From Aureimonas ureilytica DSM 18598 = NBRC 106430 (GTDB taxonomy: Bacteria > Pseudomonadota > Alphaproteobacteria > Rhizobiales > Rhizobiaceae), in the NCBI RefSeq assembly GCF_000382705.1, contig NZ_ARQE01000012.1, forward strand, positions 1-64,000: DNA of 64,000 bases, given 5' to 3'. The position numbers and the translations under genes were made by a program. Position 1 is the first letter of the stretch; each line of letters opens with the position of its first letter. Shown here piece after piece: positions 53,763 to 63,524 of the stretch. The notes beneath the pieces were generated by a model. The model saw nothing but the letters and a program-made list of their open reading frames with translations, did not search any database and was not told the origin of the DNA.

Positions 53763-55562
53763 TCAGGCTTTGCTTCGGCTGAAGACGCCCTTCAGATTGT
53801 CCCACAGCTCGATCTTGGCGCCGTAGCGCTTCATGATGATCGACTGCTGGATGATCGAAAGCGTGTTGTTCCAGGTCCAGTAGATCACGAGGCCGGCCGG
53901 GAAGGAGGCCATCATGAAGGTGAAGATCACCGGCATCCAGGTGAACACCATCTGCTGCGCCGGGTCCGGCGGCGTCGGGTTCAGGCGCATCTGGATGAAC
54001 ATCGTGATGCCCATCAGGATCGGCCAGACGCCGACCATGAGAAGATGCGGCAGGGTGATCGGGATCAGGCCGAACAGGTTGAACAGGCTCGTCGGATCGG
54101 GCGCGGCGAGATCCTGGATCCAGCCGAAGAAGGGTGCGTGCCGCATCTCGATCGTGATGTAGAGCACCTTGTAGAGCGCGAAGAACACGGGGATCTGGAC
54201 CAGAACCGGCCAGCAGCCTGCCGCCGGATTGATCTTCTCCTCCTTGTAGATGCGCATCATCTCCTGCTGCTGCTTGGCGCGGTCGTCGGCATATTTCTCG
54301 CGCAGCTCGGTGAGCTTGGGCTGCACGGTCTTCATCTTGGCCATCGACTTGTAGCTCTTCGACGCCAGCGGGAAGAAGAGGAGCTTCAGCGCCACGGTGA
54401 TGAGCAGGATGGCGACGCCGAAATTGCCGGTCAGCGTATAGAGATGGTCGATCGCCCAGAACATCGGCCGGGTGATGAAATAGAACCAGCCCCAGTCGAT
54501 CAGCTGGCCGAAATGCGAGATGCCGAGATTGCTCTCGTAGCCGTTGATGACGTCCACGACCTTGGCGCCGGCGAAGACGCGCGAGGTGGAGGCGAGCGTC
54601 GCGCCCGGCGCGATCGTCTCGGGCTCGTGCAGATAGTCGGACTGGTAATAGGCGCGCCCGTCCGAGGAATAGCGGAAGTTCGGCTGGAACGTGCCCTGGC
54701 CCTGCACCGGCACGAGCGCGGTCGCCCAGTACTTGTCGGTGATGCCGAGCCAGCCGGTCGCGGTCGGTGCGGGGGAGACGCGCTTGTCTTCCTCGATATT
54801 GTGGTACTTGACCTCCTGCAGGCCCTCCTCGCCGAAATGGCCGAGAAGCCCCTCGAACAGGACGTAGGCGGCGGCGACTTCGGGCTTGGAGAAGCGCACG
54901 ACGCGGCCGTAGCGCGAGATCGCGACCGGCGCGGTTCCCGTGTTCTGGACGCTGTCCTCCACGGTGAACATGAACTTGTCGTCCACCGAGATGCGCCGCG
55001 TGAAGGTCAGACCCTCGCCGTTGGTGCTGGTCAGCGTGACGGGCGTCGCCGGCGTCAGCGTCTGGCCCGGCGCGGCCTCCCACAGCGTCTGCGGGCCCGG
55101 CAGGGCGCCGACATTCTGGCCGCTATAGCCGAGTTCGGCGAAATAGGCGTCCTTGCCGATCGTCTCGGGCGACAGAAGCACGATGGTGGGCGACGATTCG
55201 TCGACCGTCTCGTGGTAGCCCTTGAGGCGCAGATCGTCGAGGCGGGCGCCCTGGAGGTTGATCGAGCCCGAAACCGAGGGCGTGTCGATCTGGATGCGGG
55301 GGCTGGCGGCGAGCGCGGCGTCGCGCGTCTGGCCGGTGACTTCCGGCGTCCTCGACGTCGGCACCACGCTTTCGCGACCGGCCGGAGAAAGGGCGGGGTC
55401 CTGCGCGGTTCCGGCCGGGGTCGTCGGCGTCTGGAGCGTCGCCTGCGACTGCTCGGCCTGACGCTGCGCCTCCGTGCGCGGACTGATGACGAAGAACTGC
55501 CACCCGACCATTACGGCGATCGAAAGCGCCATGGCGATCAGGAAATTGCGGCTGTTTTCCAT
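53763..55562 (-). CDS. yidC: Membrane protein insertase YidC
   Basis: A 599-residue insertase with an N-terminal anchor helix (LIAMALSIAVMVGWQFFVI, residues about 8-26), a periplasmic beta domain (residues about 60-340), and the conserved YidC core: IDWGWFYFITRPMFWAIDHLY, LKLLFFPLASKSYKSMAKMK and the C-terminal AGLVIYWTWNNTLSIIQQSIIM. It inserts and folds inner-membrane proteins with SecYEG and SRP. Its ATG overlaps the rnpA stop by one base (TAATG). Confidence 0.96.
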   Translation of the reverse strand: MENSRNFLIAMALSIAVMVGWQFFVISPRTEAQRQAEQSQATLQTPTTPAGTAQDPALSPAGRESVVPTSRTPEVTGQTRDAALAASPRIQIDTPSVSGSINLQGARLDDLRLKGYHETVDESSPTIVLLSPETIGKDAYFAELGYSGQNVGALPGPQTLWEAAPGQTLTPATPVTLTSTNGEGLTFTRRISVDDKFMFTVEDSVQNTGTAPVAISRYGRVVRFSKPEVAAAYVLFEGLLGHFGEEGLQEVKYHNIEEDKRVSPAPTATGWLGITDKYWATALVPVQGQGTFQPNFRYSSDGRAYYQSDYLHEPETIAPGATLASTSRVFAGAKVVDVINGYESNLGISHFGQLIDWGWFYFITRPMFWAIDHLYTLTGNFGVAILLITVALKLLFFPLASKSYKSMAKMKTVQPKLTELREKYADDRAKQQQEMMRIYKEEKINPAAGCWPVLVQIPVFFALYKVLYITIEMRHAPFFGWIQDLAAPDPTSLFNLFGLIPITLPHLLMVGVWPILMGITMFIQMRLNPTPPDPAQQMVFTWMPVIFTFMMASFPAGLVIYWTWNNTLSIIQQSIIMKRYGAKIELWDNLKGVFSRSKA

Positions 55563-55915
55563 TATTCACTTCCCGAAGGGGGCGTTGGCGCCTTCCGTTC
55601 CGCTGACCTGGCCTTGGACACGCGACGCGACAATTCGCCGGCGAGCGTTTCGAAGGGCAGCGAAAGAAGATCGCGGCGGGCGACGATCACATAGTCGAAG
55701 CCCGTCGCCATGTCAGCCCCGCAGCGGATGCGGATCGCCTCGCGCAGGCGGCGACGGATGCGGTTGCGCTCGACCGCATTGCCGACCTTGCGCGTCACCG
55801 TCAGACCGTAGCGCGGCTCGTCGCCGTCGCCCCGGTCCAAAGCTTCGATCAAAAAGAAAGGGCCGTTCAAGCGACGGCCCTTGCGCACCGCGAGAAATTC
55901 GGCGCGCGTCTTCAA
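55562..55915 (-). CDS. rnpA: Ribonuclease P protein component
   Basis: A 117-residue basic protein, the RNase P cofactor for tRNA 5' maturation. Motifs: [21 protein letters not shown] and [19 protein letters not shown] (the RNR motif). The start is TTG at 55915 (the peptide is usually MKTR-like). It follows rpmH by 43 bases and is coupled to yidC. The C-terminus is extended and low complexity. Confidence 0.93.
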   Translation of the reverse strand: MKTRAEFLAVRKGRRLNGPFFLIEALDRGDGDEPRYGLTVTRKVGNAVERNRIRRRLREAIRIRCGADMATGFDYVIVARRDLLSLPFETLAGELSRRVSKARSAERKAPTPPSGSE

Positions 55916-55958
55916 ACGGCTGGCGATGGGACGATCCCTCGCGAGACCGGGCGGCCGG

Positions 55959-56093
55959 TCAGGCCGACAGGCGCTTGCGGCCGCGGGCGCGGCGAGCCTG
56001 GATGACCTTGCGGCCGCCGACCGTCGCCATACGGGCGCGGAAGCCGTGGCGGCGCTTGCGGACGAGCTTGGAGGGTTGGTAAGTGCGCTTCAT
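55959..56093 (-). CDS. rpmH: 50S ribosomal protein L34
   Basis: A 44-residue, very basic protein: [20 protein letters not shown], then [20 protein letters not shown] and RLSA. This is the canonical L34, first gene of the rpmH-rnpA-yidC operon. ATG at 56093 overlaps no other gene. Confidence 0.98.
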   Translation of the reverse strand: MKRTYQPSKLVRKRRHGFRARMATVGGRKVIQARRARGRKRLSA

Positions 56094-56532
56094 CGTCTTT
56101 CATCCCGCGCCGTGCGGGCCTCTGGCAAAATCAATGGTTCAAGAACTGTCGAACGCGCGAAACTGCCGGCGAAGGCTTCCCTTCGCGGCTCAGCATTCGG
56201 TCTTCGGCCGGCCTTGTGCGGCAGATAGGGCCCAAAGTCAATCCGCCGCCGCCCGCCCCATGCCGGTTTCGGGCGAAGGTTTCGATTCCGGCGCGCCAGC
56301 GCGCGTTAACCCTGCTCCGTGAAATTCAGGCCGCGACGAGTGGGTTCGCACGGTTTCGTGACAATTGGATGGGTCCATTCTACATCAAACGGGTGAATTC
56401 GCCGGATCAGGGAACGGCCGGTCCGCTCGGCACGGTGTCGCGCACCCGAGCGGCGGCGTCCGGGGATCGGCGAACGGGCCCGACGCGGCATCACGCGGGG
56501 GCTTTTTTGGAAGAGGTGGCTTGAGACGGATC
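56094..56532. other. Intergenic region between rpmH and the sensor kinase gene
   Basis: 439 bases without a supported gene. It should hold divergent promoters: rpmH-rnpA-yidC (minus) and the kinase (plus). A less GC-rich patch (about 56340-56400) is present. I saw no clear sigma-70 or operator match. The open frames here are chance. Confidence 0.55.
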
Positions 56533-57975
56533 ATGAGAGATCGCGCCGACGAAGCCGATCACGCGCCGCTGACACGACCGCGCTGGCGCCACCGCCTGTC
56601 GGTGCGCCTGTTCGCCGTGACGGCGCTTGCCGTGATGGGCGCCGAAGTGCTGATCTTCGTGCCCTCGATCGCCCATTTCCGGCAGGAATGGCTGGAAGCC
56701 AAGCTCGAAACCGTGTCGGTCGCCTCGCTCGTCGCCCAGTTCGGCGAACAAGGCCTCCTTCTCACGGCCGAACAGGAAGTCGACCTTCTGGAAGCGCTGG
56801 ACGCGCGCCTCGTCGCCATCCGCCGGCCGGGCGAAACGCGGCTTCTGGCCCGCGCGGCCGATCTCGGGCCGGTCAGCCGCACGGTGGATCTCGGCAAGGA
56901 GCAGTTGCTCGCCTCGATCGGCATGAGCTTCGAGGCGCTTCTGACGGGCGGCGACCGGTTGATTCGGCTGATCGGCCCGATCGGCGACGGGTCGATGTCG
57001 GGCGAGATCGTCATCGACGAGCAGCCGCTCCATCGCGCCATGCTGGTTTATTCCGGCAACATCCTTCTCCTGTCCCTCTCCATCGCGAGCTTCGTGGGCG
57101 CGCTCGTGTTCGGCGCGCTCAATCTGTCGCTGCTACGACCGATTCGGAGGATGGTCAGCGCCATGCAGCGCTTCGGCCGCAACCCGGAGGACCCCGAACG
57201 GGTGATCGTGCCAGCCCGGCGCGCGGACGAGATCGGCATTGCCGAGCACGAACTCGCCACCATGCAGGCGACGCTCGCCCGCACGCTGCGCGAACAGCGG
57301 CATCTGGCCGATCTCGGTCTCGCCGTGTCGAAGATCAATCATGACCTGCGCAACATCCTGGCCTCGGCGCAGCTGATTTCCGACCGCCTTTCCACCCTGC
57401 CGGACGCGCAGGTGCAGCGCTTCGCCCCCGCCCTGATCCGCTCGCTCGACCGCGCGCTCGACTACACGCAGTCTGTGCTCGCCTATGGAAGGGCGACGGA
57501 AAGCCAGCCCAAGCGTCGGCGCGTCCATCTGCGGCTTCTCGTGTCGGAAGTGTTCGAAAGCCAGAACACGCATCCCGAGCGCCCGATCGACCTCGTCAAC
57601 GCCGTGCCCGAGGGGATGGAGATCGACCTCGATCCCGAGCAGTTCTTCCGCGTCCTGTCCAATCTCGTGCGCAACGCGGTCCAGTCGATCGAGAGCGACG
57701 AGGCCGAAGCGCTGGTACGCCGCGTCACGATCTCCGCCACCGCCCTCCCCGCCTCCGATCGCATCACCGTGGAGGACACGGGTCCGGGCGTCAGCCCCCG
57801 GGCGCAGGAGAATCTGTTCCAGGCCTTCCGAGGCTCGACGCGGGCTGGCGGCACGGGGCTCGGCCTCGCCATCACGGCCGAGATCGTCCAGGCCCATGGC
57901 GGGCGGATCGCCCTGTCGAACGAGACGGCGGCGGGCGCGCGATTCGAGATCGACCTGCCGCGCGAGCCCGCCTGA
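56533..57975 (+). CDS. Membrane sensor histidine kinase
   Basis: A 480-residue kinase with two membrane helices (residues about 30-50 and 183-205), a periplasmic sensor of about 130 residues between them, and a HAMP-like linker (LLRPIRRMVSAMQRFGRNPEDPERV). The H-box is the unusual KINHDLRNILASAQLISDRL with His270 in N-H-D-L-R-N rather than S-H-E-L-R-T. N-box NLVRNAVQSIE and G-boxes DTGPGVSP and GGTGLGLAI are intact. No response regulator is adjacent. ATG at 56533 is used; TTG at 56521 is possible. Confidence 0.87.
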   Translation: MRDRADEADHAPLTRPRWRHRLSVRLFAVTALAVMGAEVLIFVPSIAHFRQEWLEAKLETVSVASLVAQFGEQGLLLTAEQEVDLLEALDARLVAIRRPGETRLLARAADLGPVSRTVDLGKEQLLASIGMSFEALLTGGDRLIRLIGPIGDGSMSGEIVIDEQPLHRAMLVYSGNILLLSLSIASFVGALVFGALNLSLLRPIRRMVSAMQRFGRNPEDPERVIVPARRADEIGIAEHELATMQATLARTLREQRHLADLGLAVSKINHDLRNILASAQLISDRLSTLPDAQVQRFAPALIRSLDRALDYTQSVLAYGRATESQPKRRRVHLRLLVSEVFESQNTHPERPIDLVNAVPEGMEIDLDPEQFFRVLSNLVRNAVQSIESDEAEALVRRVTISATALPASDRITVEDTGPGVSPRAQENLFQAFRGSTRAGGTGLGLAITAEIVQAHGGRIALSNETAAGARFEIDLPREPA

Positions 57976-58010
57976 CGCCGCCGGCCGGGCGCCCGCCCCC
58001 TCCTCGCCAT

Positions 58011-58068
58011 GCCCGAACGCCGGGCTTTCCGGCTCCCGATGCGCCCCGTTCGGGCTTCGTCATTTTTC
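58011..58068 (+). terminator. Intrinsic terminator after the sensor kinase gene
   Basis: GCCCGAAC (58011-58018) pairs with GTTCGGGC (58048-58055), with an inner GCCGG/CCGGC hairpin. A T-rich tract containing ATTTTTCTTT follows. It separates the kinase transcript from the tRNA-Arg genes. Confidence 0.65.
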
Positions 58069-58082
58069 TTTCGTCTAGCCGC

Positions 58083-58110
58083 TTGCATTCGCCACGGCTC
58101 GGGGGTACCA
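58083..58110 (+). promoter_or_regulatory. Weak candidate promoter for the tRNA-Arg pair
   Basis: CTTGCAT at 58082-58088 resembles the alphaproteobacterial -35 element (CTTGAC), and GTACCA at 58105-58110 sits at -10 spacing, about 44 bases before the first tRNA-Arg. The -10 match is weak; the assignment rests on position. Confidence 0.3.
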
Positions 58111-58153
58111 AGCGCTCACGAACGGCCGAGGCCAACGCCTCACCGCTTCATCG

Positions 58154-58230
58154 GCGCCCGTAGCTCAGCTGGATAGAGCACCAGACTACGAATCTGGGGG
58201 TCAGAGGTTCGAATCCTTTCGGGCGCGCCA
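58154..58230 (+). tRNA. tRNA-Arg (ACG anticodon), copy 1
   Basis: A 77-nt cloverleaf: acceptor GCGCCCG/CGGGCGC, D-arm GCTC/GAGC, anticodon arm CCAGA-CTACGAA-TCTGG with ACG (A34 is normally deaminated to inosine by TadA), T-arm with GGTTCGAATCC, G73 and encoded CCA. It reads CGU, CGC and CGA. Confidence 0.97.
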
Positions 58231-58281
58231 TACTATATTTGACGAGTTGAACGGTCGGGCTCACGCCCCATCGCTTCATCG

Positions 58282-58358
58282 GCGCCCGTAGCTCAGCTGG
58301 ATAGAGCACCAGACTACGAATCTGGGGGTCAGAGGTTCGAATCCTTTCGGGCGCGCCA
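58282..58358 (+). tRNA. tRNA-Arg (ACG anticodon), copy 2
   Basis: Identical to copy 1 in all 77 positions, 128 bases downstream, also with encoded CCA. TACTATATTT in the spacer could be a separate -10 element, but co-transcription with copy 1 is simpler. Confidence 0.97.
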
Positions 58359-58686
58359 TTTCTCGTCGAGAGCTGCGAACCATCCCGTTTCCACCCGCGC
58401 TTTGTACGTTTCGTCCTCAGCTGACTGGAAACGTCTGGCGCGCGTGCGGCCCGACCGATTCCCGGGCCGTCCGGCCGCTGTCCCGGCACCGGGATCTCGA
58501 ACAGGCCGCGCGTGTCCATGGACGCCAGGGGAGCGGCAGCGTTCGCCGCTCATGGCTCAGTCGACAAGCCCGCCATGCGCTCGGACGTGCGCCGCGCCGC
58601 CCAACGGGCAGGCCGCGACTGTGCCCCCCGTTTGCAGCACGGCCCGTCCGGTTCGATGTCGAGCCGATGGACTGGCCCAGTGGAGC
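58359..58686. other. Intergenic region between tRNA-Arg and the enolase-superfamily gene
   Basis: About 328 bases with no supported gene. It is the shared 3' side of the tRNA pair and the minus-strand sugar operon. No strong terminator or att-like repeat of the tRNA 3' end was found in it. Confidence 0.5.
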
Positions 58687-60045
58687 CTAGCGGACCAACT
58701 GGGTCTGGTAGCGCGGAGGATCGACGCGCTCGAAGCCGATCTTGCGCTTGCTCCAGGCTTCGGTCGATTGGAACAGGGTGTTCGGCTCGCGCAGATTGGC
58801 CTCCACCACGTCGAGATTGAGATCGAGGCCGAGGCCCGGGGCGGTCGGCACCTCGACATAGCCGTCGGTGAGGTAGTCGTCGGCAAGGCCCGTCACGAGA
58901 TCGCCCCAGAAGGGCACGTCGAGGCCGTGATGCTCGACCGCCATCAGGTTCTGGATCGAGGCGGCGCAGTGGACATTGGCCATGAAGCCGATCGGCGAGC
59001 AGCAGGAATGCAGCGCCGTCGGCAGGCCGTAGCGATTGCCGTAGTCGGCGATGCGCTTGGTCTCCAGCATGCCGCCGGACGTGAGAAGGTCAGGGTGAAG
59101 GATGTCGAAGGCGCGCGTCTCGATCGCCTCGCGGAAGCCGTCCCAGAGATAAAGGTCCTCGCCGCCGGCAACGGGGGTCAGAAGCGCGTCCGCCACCTTC
59201 CGGTGGCCGGCGATGTCGGACCAGGAGACGGGGTCCTCCACCCAGGCGAGATTGAAGGGCTCCAGCGCCCGACCGATGCGGATCGCCTCGTCGGCGGTGA
59301 CATAGCCCTCGCCGAAGTGATCGACGCAGAGCGACACGTCGCTGCCGACCTCCGCCCGAACCGCCCGCACGGTTTCGACGGCGGCCTCGATCCCCTTTTC
59401 CGAAATGCGCGCGCCCGGACCGGAGCCGGGAACGCGGACCGCTTTCGCGAGGTCGTATTCGTGGCGCGTGGGCGAGCCCATCAGGCCATCGGCGGTCGCC
59501 TCGAACAAACGCGGCGGCAGATCGAACTTGATGAAATCGAAGCCCATGTCGGCGCGCGCCTTCACGGCCTTGGCGTAGGCGTCCGGCGTCATCTCGGTGG
59601 GCGCGGGCGTGTCGCTGTAGATGCGCACGCGGTCGCGATAGCGCCCGCCGAAGAACTGATGGCAGGGCACGCCGTAGGCCTTGCCCACGAGATCCCACAG
59701 CGCGATCTCGATTCCCGATACGCCGCCCCCTTCCCGCCCATGGCCGCCGAAGCGCCGCATGACGTTGAAGATCATGTCGACATTGCAGGGGTTCTGGCCG
59801 AGCAGGAAATGCTTGAGCTGGAGCGCGCTCTCGGGATGGCCCCCGTCGCGGATCTCGCCGAGGCCGTAGAGCCCCTGGTTCGTCTCGATGCGGATCAGCG
59901 GATAGTAGCAGATGCCGGTGACGACGGCGATCCGCATGTCGGTGATCCGCAACTCGCTCGGGCGCGAATTGAGGCTCGCGGCATTCTCGATCAGCTCGGC
60001 CGAAGTCGGGTTGCGCAGGTGCCCGCCCAGAAGATGCTCGGTCAC
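58687..60045 (-). CDS. Enolase-superfamily sugar-acid enzyme (mandelate racemase/muconate lactonizing type)
   Basis: A 452-residue enzyme of the MR/MLE branch. The capping domain begins MRIAVVTGICYYPLIRIETNQGLYGLGEI. The barrel has FDFIKFDLPP (Lys-type motif), metal ligands in SLCVDHFGEGY (Asp), LAWVEDP (Glu) and VAGGEDLYL (Glu), and TALHSCCSPIG (His). This set fits acid-sugar dehydratases or racemases. It lies last in an operon with a sugar ABC transporter, so it probably acts on the imported sugar acid. The start is GTG at 60045. The exact substrate (galactonate, gluconate, mannonate-like) is not decided. Confidence 0.84.
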   Translation of the reverse strand: MTEHLLGGHLRNPTSAELIENAASLNSRPSELRITDMRIAVVTGICYYPLIRIETNQGLYGLGEIRDGGHPESALQLKHFLLGQNPCNVDMIFNVMRRFGGHGREGGGVSGIEIALWDLVGKAYGVPCHQFFGGRYRDRVRIYSDTPAPTEMTPDAYAKAVKARADMGFDFIKFDLPPRLFEATADGLMGSPTRHEYDLAKAVRVPGSGPGARISEKGIEAAVETVRAVRAEVGSDVSLCVDHFGEGYVTADEAIRIGRALEPFNLAWVEDPVSWSDIAGHRKVADALLTPVAGGEDLYLWDGFREAIETRAFDILHPDLLTSGGMLETKRIADYGNRYGLPTALHSCCSPIGFMANVHCAASIQNLMAVEHHGLDVPFWGDLVTGLADDYLTDGYVEVPTAPGLGLDLNLDVVEANLREPNTLFQSTEAWSKRKIGFERVDPPRYQTQLVR

Positions 60046-60146
60046 AGGTGTACTCCTTGGCTGAAGCATTCCCCCGGGAAATGCCCGCTTCGCATTCGAT
60101 TGAAACGTCCGGCGCAAAGCCCGCCGGTTGGTTCGGTTCGGTTGGT

Positions 60147-61223
60147 TCAGTGGTTCAACCGCGCGCCGGTGCCGCGATGGAAGACATGCACCTGCTCGGG
60201 CGCGATCGAGGCCTCGAAGGGGCTGCCGGGATCGACGTCGCGCTCGCCATCCATCAGCGCGACGACATCCTGCCCGCAGAATTCGAAGGTGACATGGGTC
60301 AGGGCGCCGCTCGGCTCGACGAAGCGCGTCGGCCCGGCGAGCCGCGCCCCCTGGCCCTGGGCGAGAAGATGTTCGGGGCGAAGGCCCAATGTGATGGGCT
60401 GGCCGTCCTCGACGCGCGCGGTGGGCGCGACGCGGATCAGTTGCCCGTCCGCCAGACGCGCGGCCGGCGCGCCGGCGTCCTGCGTCGCGGTGGCCTCCAG
60501 GAAGTTCATCGCCGGCGTGCCGATGAAACCGGCGACGAAGAGGTTGGCCGGCTTGCGGTAGAGCGCGAGCGGACTGCCCTGCTGCTCGATCCGGCCGCCA
60601 TGCATGACGACGATATGGTCGGCGAGCGTCATGGCCTCGATCTGGTCGTGGGTGACGTAGATCGAGGTGGTGCGAACCTTCTGATGCAGGAGCTTGATCT
60701 CGGCACGCATCTGCACGCGGAGCTTGGCGTCGAGATTGGAGAGCGGCTCGTCGAACAGGAAGACCTTGGGGTTGCGCACCACGGCGCGTCCCATCGCGAC
60801 GCGCTGGCGCTGGCCGCCCGACAGCTGGGACGGACGCCGGTCGAGAAGGGGCTGGAGCCCCAGCATCCGCGCGGCCTCGCCCACCCGCGCCTCGATCTCG
60901 GCCGGCTTCTTGCCCGCGAGCTTCAGGTTGAAGCCCATGTTCTCGCGAACCGTCATGTGCGGATAGAGCGCGTAGTTCTGGAACACCATGGCGATGTTGC
61001 GCTCGCGCGGGGTCAGGTCGTTGACCACCGTATTGCCGATGGCGATGTCGCCATCGGTGGTTTCCTCGAGCCCGGCGATTATGCGCAGAAGCGTGGACTT
61101 GCCGCAGCCGGACGGGCCGACCAGTGCGACGAAGGCGCCATCGGCGATCGACAGGTTGATGTCGTGGATGACGTCCACGCTTCCGAACGACTTTCGTACG
61201 CCGCGCAAATCTACCGAAGCCAT
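60147..61223 (-). CDS. Sugar ABC transporter ATP-binding protein (UgpC type)
   Basis: A 358-residue CUT1-class ATPase: Walker [18 protein letters not shown]-loop [12 protein letters not shown], signature [16 protein letters not shown], Walker [13 protein letters not shown], then a TOBE/OB domain ([12 protein letters not shown]). ATG at 61223 gives [14 protein letters not shown]; the longer frame upstream belongs to the antisense of the binding-protein gene. It follows the binding protein gene by 71 bases. Confidence 0.93.
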   Translation of the reverse strand: MASVDLRGVRKSFGSVDVIHDINLSIADGAFVALVGPSGCGKSTLLRIIAGLEETTDGDIAIGNTVVNDLTPRERNIAMVFQNYALYPHMTVRENMGFNLKLAGKKPAEIEARVGEAARMLGLQPLLDRRPSQLSGGQRQRVAMGRAVVRNPKVFLFDEPLSNLDAKLRVQMRAEIKLLHQKVRTTSIYVTHDQIEAMTLADHIVVMHGGRIEQQGSPLALYRKPANLFVAGFIGTPAMNFLEATATQDAGAPAARLADGQLIRVAPTARVEDGQPITLGLRPEHLLAQGQGARLAGPTRFVEPSGALTHVTFEFCGQDVVALMDGERDVDPGSPFEASIAPEQVHVFHRGTGARLNH

Positions 61224-61294
61224 GCCGTTCTTCTCCCGAGTGTCTTTGAAGCTTCGCCGGGCGCTCGTCGCGCCCGGCAATGGTCGGCCAAGGG

Positions 61295-62644
61295 TCAGCC
61301 GGCGCGGCGCATGGCGCGCTCCCAGCCGGACGCCACCTCGTCCAGAGCGTCCTTGGCGGAGGCCTGGCCGAGATAGGCCTTCGACAGGCCGGCCCGCAAC
61401 TGCGCTTCGAGCGCGCCCCAGTTCGGGTCGCGCGGGTTGGCACGCGCCGTCTTCAGCTGCTCGGCTGCGGTCGAGGCCCAGGCGTAGGACCCCGCGATTT
61501 CGGGGTCGTTCAGGACGGACAGGCGCGCCGAGGCGTTGCCCTTCTCCATCGAGCGCTTGGCCCATTCGCGGCTGGTGATGAACTGGACGAACTCGAAGGC
61601 CCATTCCTTGTTGGCGCTCCGCTCGGGAACGGCGAAGCACCAGCCGCCGAGCGAGGAGCGGCTGTCGGCCGCCGACTGCGCGCCGGGCACGGTGGAATAG
61701 GCCCAGAGCCCGCGCGTGCGCGAGGCCTCCGCCTTGTTGATCGGCGTCGCCGAGGCGTTGAGGACGAGGCCCATGGCGTAGCGGTCGTTCTGGGCGTTGG
61801 CGATGATCTCGTCCCACTCCCAGGTCAGCGCGTCCGGCGGGATCGACTTGTCGGTGTTGATGAGGCCGGCGACATAGTCGAGCGCCGCCACCGAGTTCTC
61901 GTTGTTGATCCAGATGTCCCGCTTGGCGAGGTCGTAGAAGCCGCCGCCGCTGGACAGGAGATAGGGACCGAAATGATCGACGATCGCGCCGCCCTGGCGG
62001 GCGCAGATGCCGACGCCGTAGCGATTGGGCGCGCCCGCCTCGGTGAGGCGCCTGGCGGCCTCGCGGTACTCGGCGAAGGTGCGCGGCGGCTGCGCGATGC
62101 CGGCGGCCTCCAGAAGGTCCTTGCGATAGTGCAGGATATAGGTCGTGCTGCGATAGGGGATGCCGCGCTGCACGCCGTCGTAGCTCGCGAGGTCGATCGA
62201 GGCGGGCGAGAACTCGTCCATGCCGAAATCGGCGGCGTAGCGACCGCCCGCCGTCTTCATCAGCTCGTTCACGTCGGCCATGTAGGGATGCATCCAGCCG
62301 ATCATCGACGCGCCCATCTGCACGACGTCGAAACTCGTGGTGCCGCCGCCCGTCAGCTCGGCGCGCGCCCGCGTCACCATGGGCTCGTTGGGCAGCTGGA
62401 CATATTCGACTTCGATGCCGGTCTCGCGGGTGAAGGCGGGGATCGCGTCCTGGATGATCGTGCCCTTCCAGGGCGCGGTGTCGCCGATCACGGTGAGCTT
62501 GCTGGGCTTGCTCTGGGCGAGCGCGGGGCGATAGGCCCCGAACGCCGTGGCGCCCAGCGCCAGCCCGGCCGCGCCCAGCATGAGGCTGCGCCTGTTCATC
62601 GTCGGCATCGCACTTGAGCCGTTCGGCCGCTTGGTCTCGTTCAT
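61295..62644 (-). CDS. Sugar ABC transporter substrate-binding protein, Tat-exported
   Basis: A 449-residue periplasmic binding protein. Its signal carries a twin-arginine-like motif, [21 protein letters not shown], and the mature protein starts near [18 protein letters not shown]. The rest is a CUT1 type 1 fold ([37 protein letters not shown]). Tat export suggests a folded or metal-containing form, as in some sugar-binding proteins. ATG at 62644. It is followed by the ATPase and then the enolase-superfamily gene. Substrate unknown. Confidence 0.88.
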   Translation of the reverse strand: MNETKRPNGSSAMPTMNRRSLMLGAAGLALGATAFGAYRPALAQSKPSKLTVIGDTAPWKGTIIQDAIPAFTRETGIEVEYVQLPNEPMVTRARAELTGGGTTSFDVVQMGASMIGWMHPYMADVNELMKTAGGRYAADFGMDEFSPASIDLASYDGVQRGIPYRSTTYILHYRKDLLEAAGIAQPPRTFAEYREAARRLTEAGAPNRYGVGICARQGGAIVDHFGPYLLSSGGGFYDLAKRDIWINNENSVAALDYVAGLINTDKSIPPDALTWEWDEIIANAQNDRYAMGLVLNASATPINKAEASRTRGLWAYSTVPGAQSAADSRSSLGGWCFAVPERSANKEWAFEFVQFITSREWAKRSMEKGNASARLSVLNDPEIAGSYAWASTAAEQLKTARANPRDPNWGALEAQLRAGLSKAYLGQASAKDALDEVASGWERAMRRAG

Positions 62645-62678
62645 CAACTTGGTCCTCCCACCGCGTTGTTGCTTCGGA

Positions 62679-63524
62679 TTACTTGACCGCTCCCGACGAA
62701 AGCCCCTGGACGAGGTGCTTCTGGACAATGAGCGAGAAGATGATGACGGGGATGATGACGAGCATGCCGGAGGCGGTGATGGCGCCCCAGTTCGTCCCCG
62801 TTTCGCCGCCGGCATAGCTGGCGAGCAGCACGGGCGACGTCCGCGTCTGGTTGCTGGTCAGGATCGCCGAGAAGATGAAGTCGTTCCAGGCCAGCAGAAG
62901 CGACAGGATCGAGGCGGTGACGATGCCCGGCCGCGCCAAGGGCAGCGCGATCTTGACGAAGGTCAGCATGCGCGAGGCGCCGTCGATATAGGCGGCCTCC
63001 TCCAGCTCCTTCGGCAGGCTCGCGAAATAGTCCTTCATCACCCAGACGATCAGCGGCAGGCTGAGCGTCGTGTAGGCGAGGATGATGGCAAAGCGCGTGT
63101 TGGAAATACCCATCGCCTGGAACAGGACGAAGATCGGCAAGAGGATCGCGATGGGCGGCAGCATGCGCATCACGAGAAGCGCGATCATCGCGACGTTCTG
63201 CCCGCGAAAGCGGAACCGGGCGAGCGTGTAGGACGCCGGCACCGCGATCACCAGCGACAGGAGCACCGAGGCGGTCGTGGCGATCAGCGAATTGACGAAG
63301 GACGCCATGAAGTCGCTGCGGGTGAGAACCTCGACATAGTTCTCGAAGGTCGGGACCCAGAAGAAGACCGGCGGATTGGTGAAGATCTGCTCGCGCGTCT
63401 TGAGGGAGATGCCGACGATCCACAGGAGCGGCATGAGGAACAGGACGAGGAGGCTGCACAGCCCGGCATAGACCAGCGTCTTGCCGATGATGTTGCGGCG
63501 GCGGGCACGGGCGGAACGGGCCAT
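62679..63524 (-). CDS. Sugar ABC transporter permease, MalG-type
   Basis: A 281-residue six-helix permease, EAA loop ELEEAAYIDGASRMLTFVKIALPLARPG. ATG at 63524 overlaps the upstream permease stop (TGATG), so the two are coupled. It comes before the binding-protein gene, giving the order permease-permease-binding protein-ATPase-enzyme. Confidence 0.93.
   Translation of the reverse strand: MARSARARRRNIIGKTLVYAGLCSLLVLFLMPLLWIVGISLKTREQIFTNPPVFFWVPTFENYVEVLTRSDFMASFVNSLIATTASVLLSLVIAVPASYTLARFRFRGQNVAMIALLVMRMLPPIAILLPIFVLFQAMGISNTRFAIILAYTTLSLPLIVWVMKDYFASLPKELEEAAYIDGASRMLTFVKIALPLARPGIVTASILSLLLAWNDFIFSAILTSNQTRTSPVLLASYAGGETGTNWGAITASGMLVIIPVIIFSLIVQKHLVQGLSSGAVK

Larger units (their letters stand above)
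58144..58359 (+). repeat. Direct duplication containing two tRNA-Arg genes
   Basis: An identical 88-nt block (58144-58231 and 58272-58359, 128-nt period) contains each tRNA, ten bases of upstream sequence and one base after CCA. The 40-base spacer is unrelated. The identity outside the tRNA suggests a recent duplication or gene conversion. Confidence 0.92.

Noticed and set aside
58148-58519. Reading frame with repeated RIRTSDPQIRSLVLYPAELR segments
   Set aside because: It is the antisense translation of the two tRNA-Arg genes, a familiar annotation error. The repeat is that of the tRNAs.
60046-61443. N-terminal part of the long frame ahead of the enolase-superfamily protein
   Set aside because: It is an off-frame shadow of the ABC ATPase gene. 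The enzyme begins at GTG 60045.
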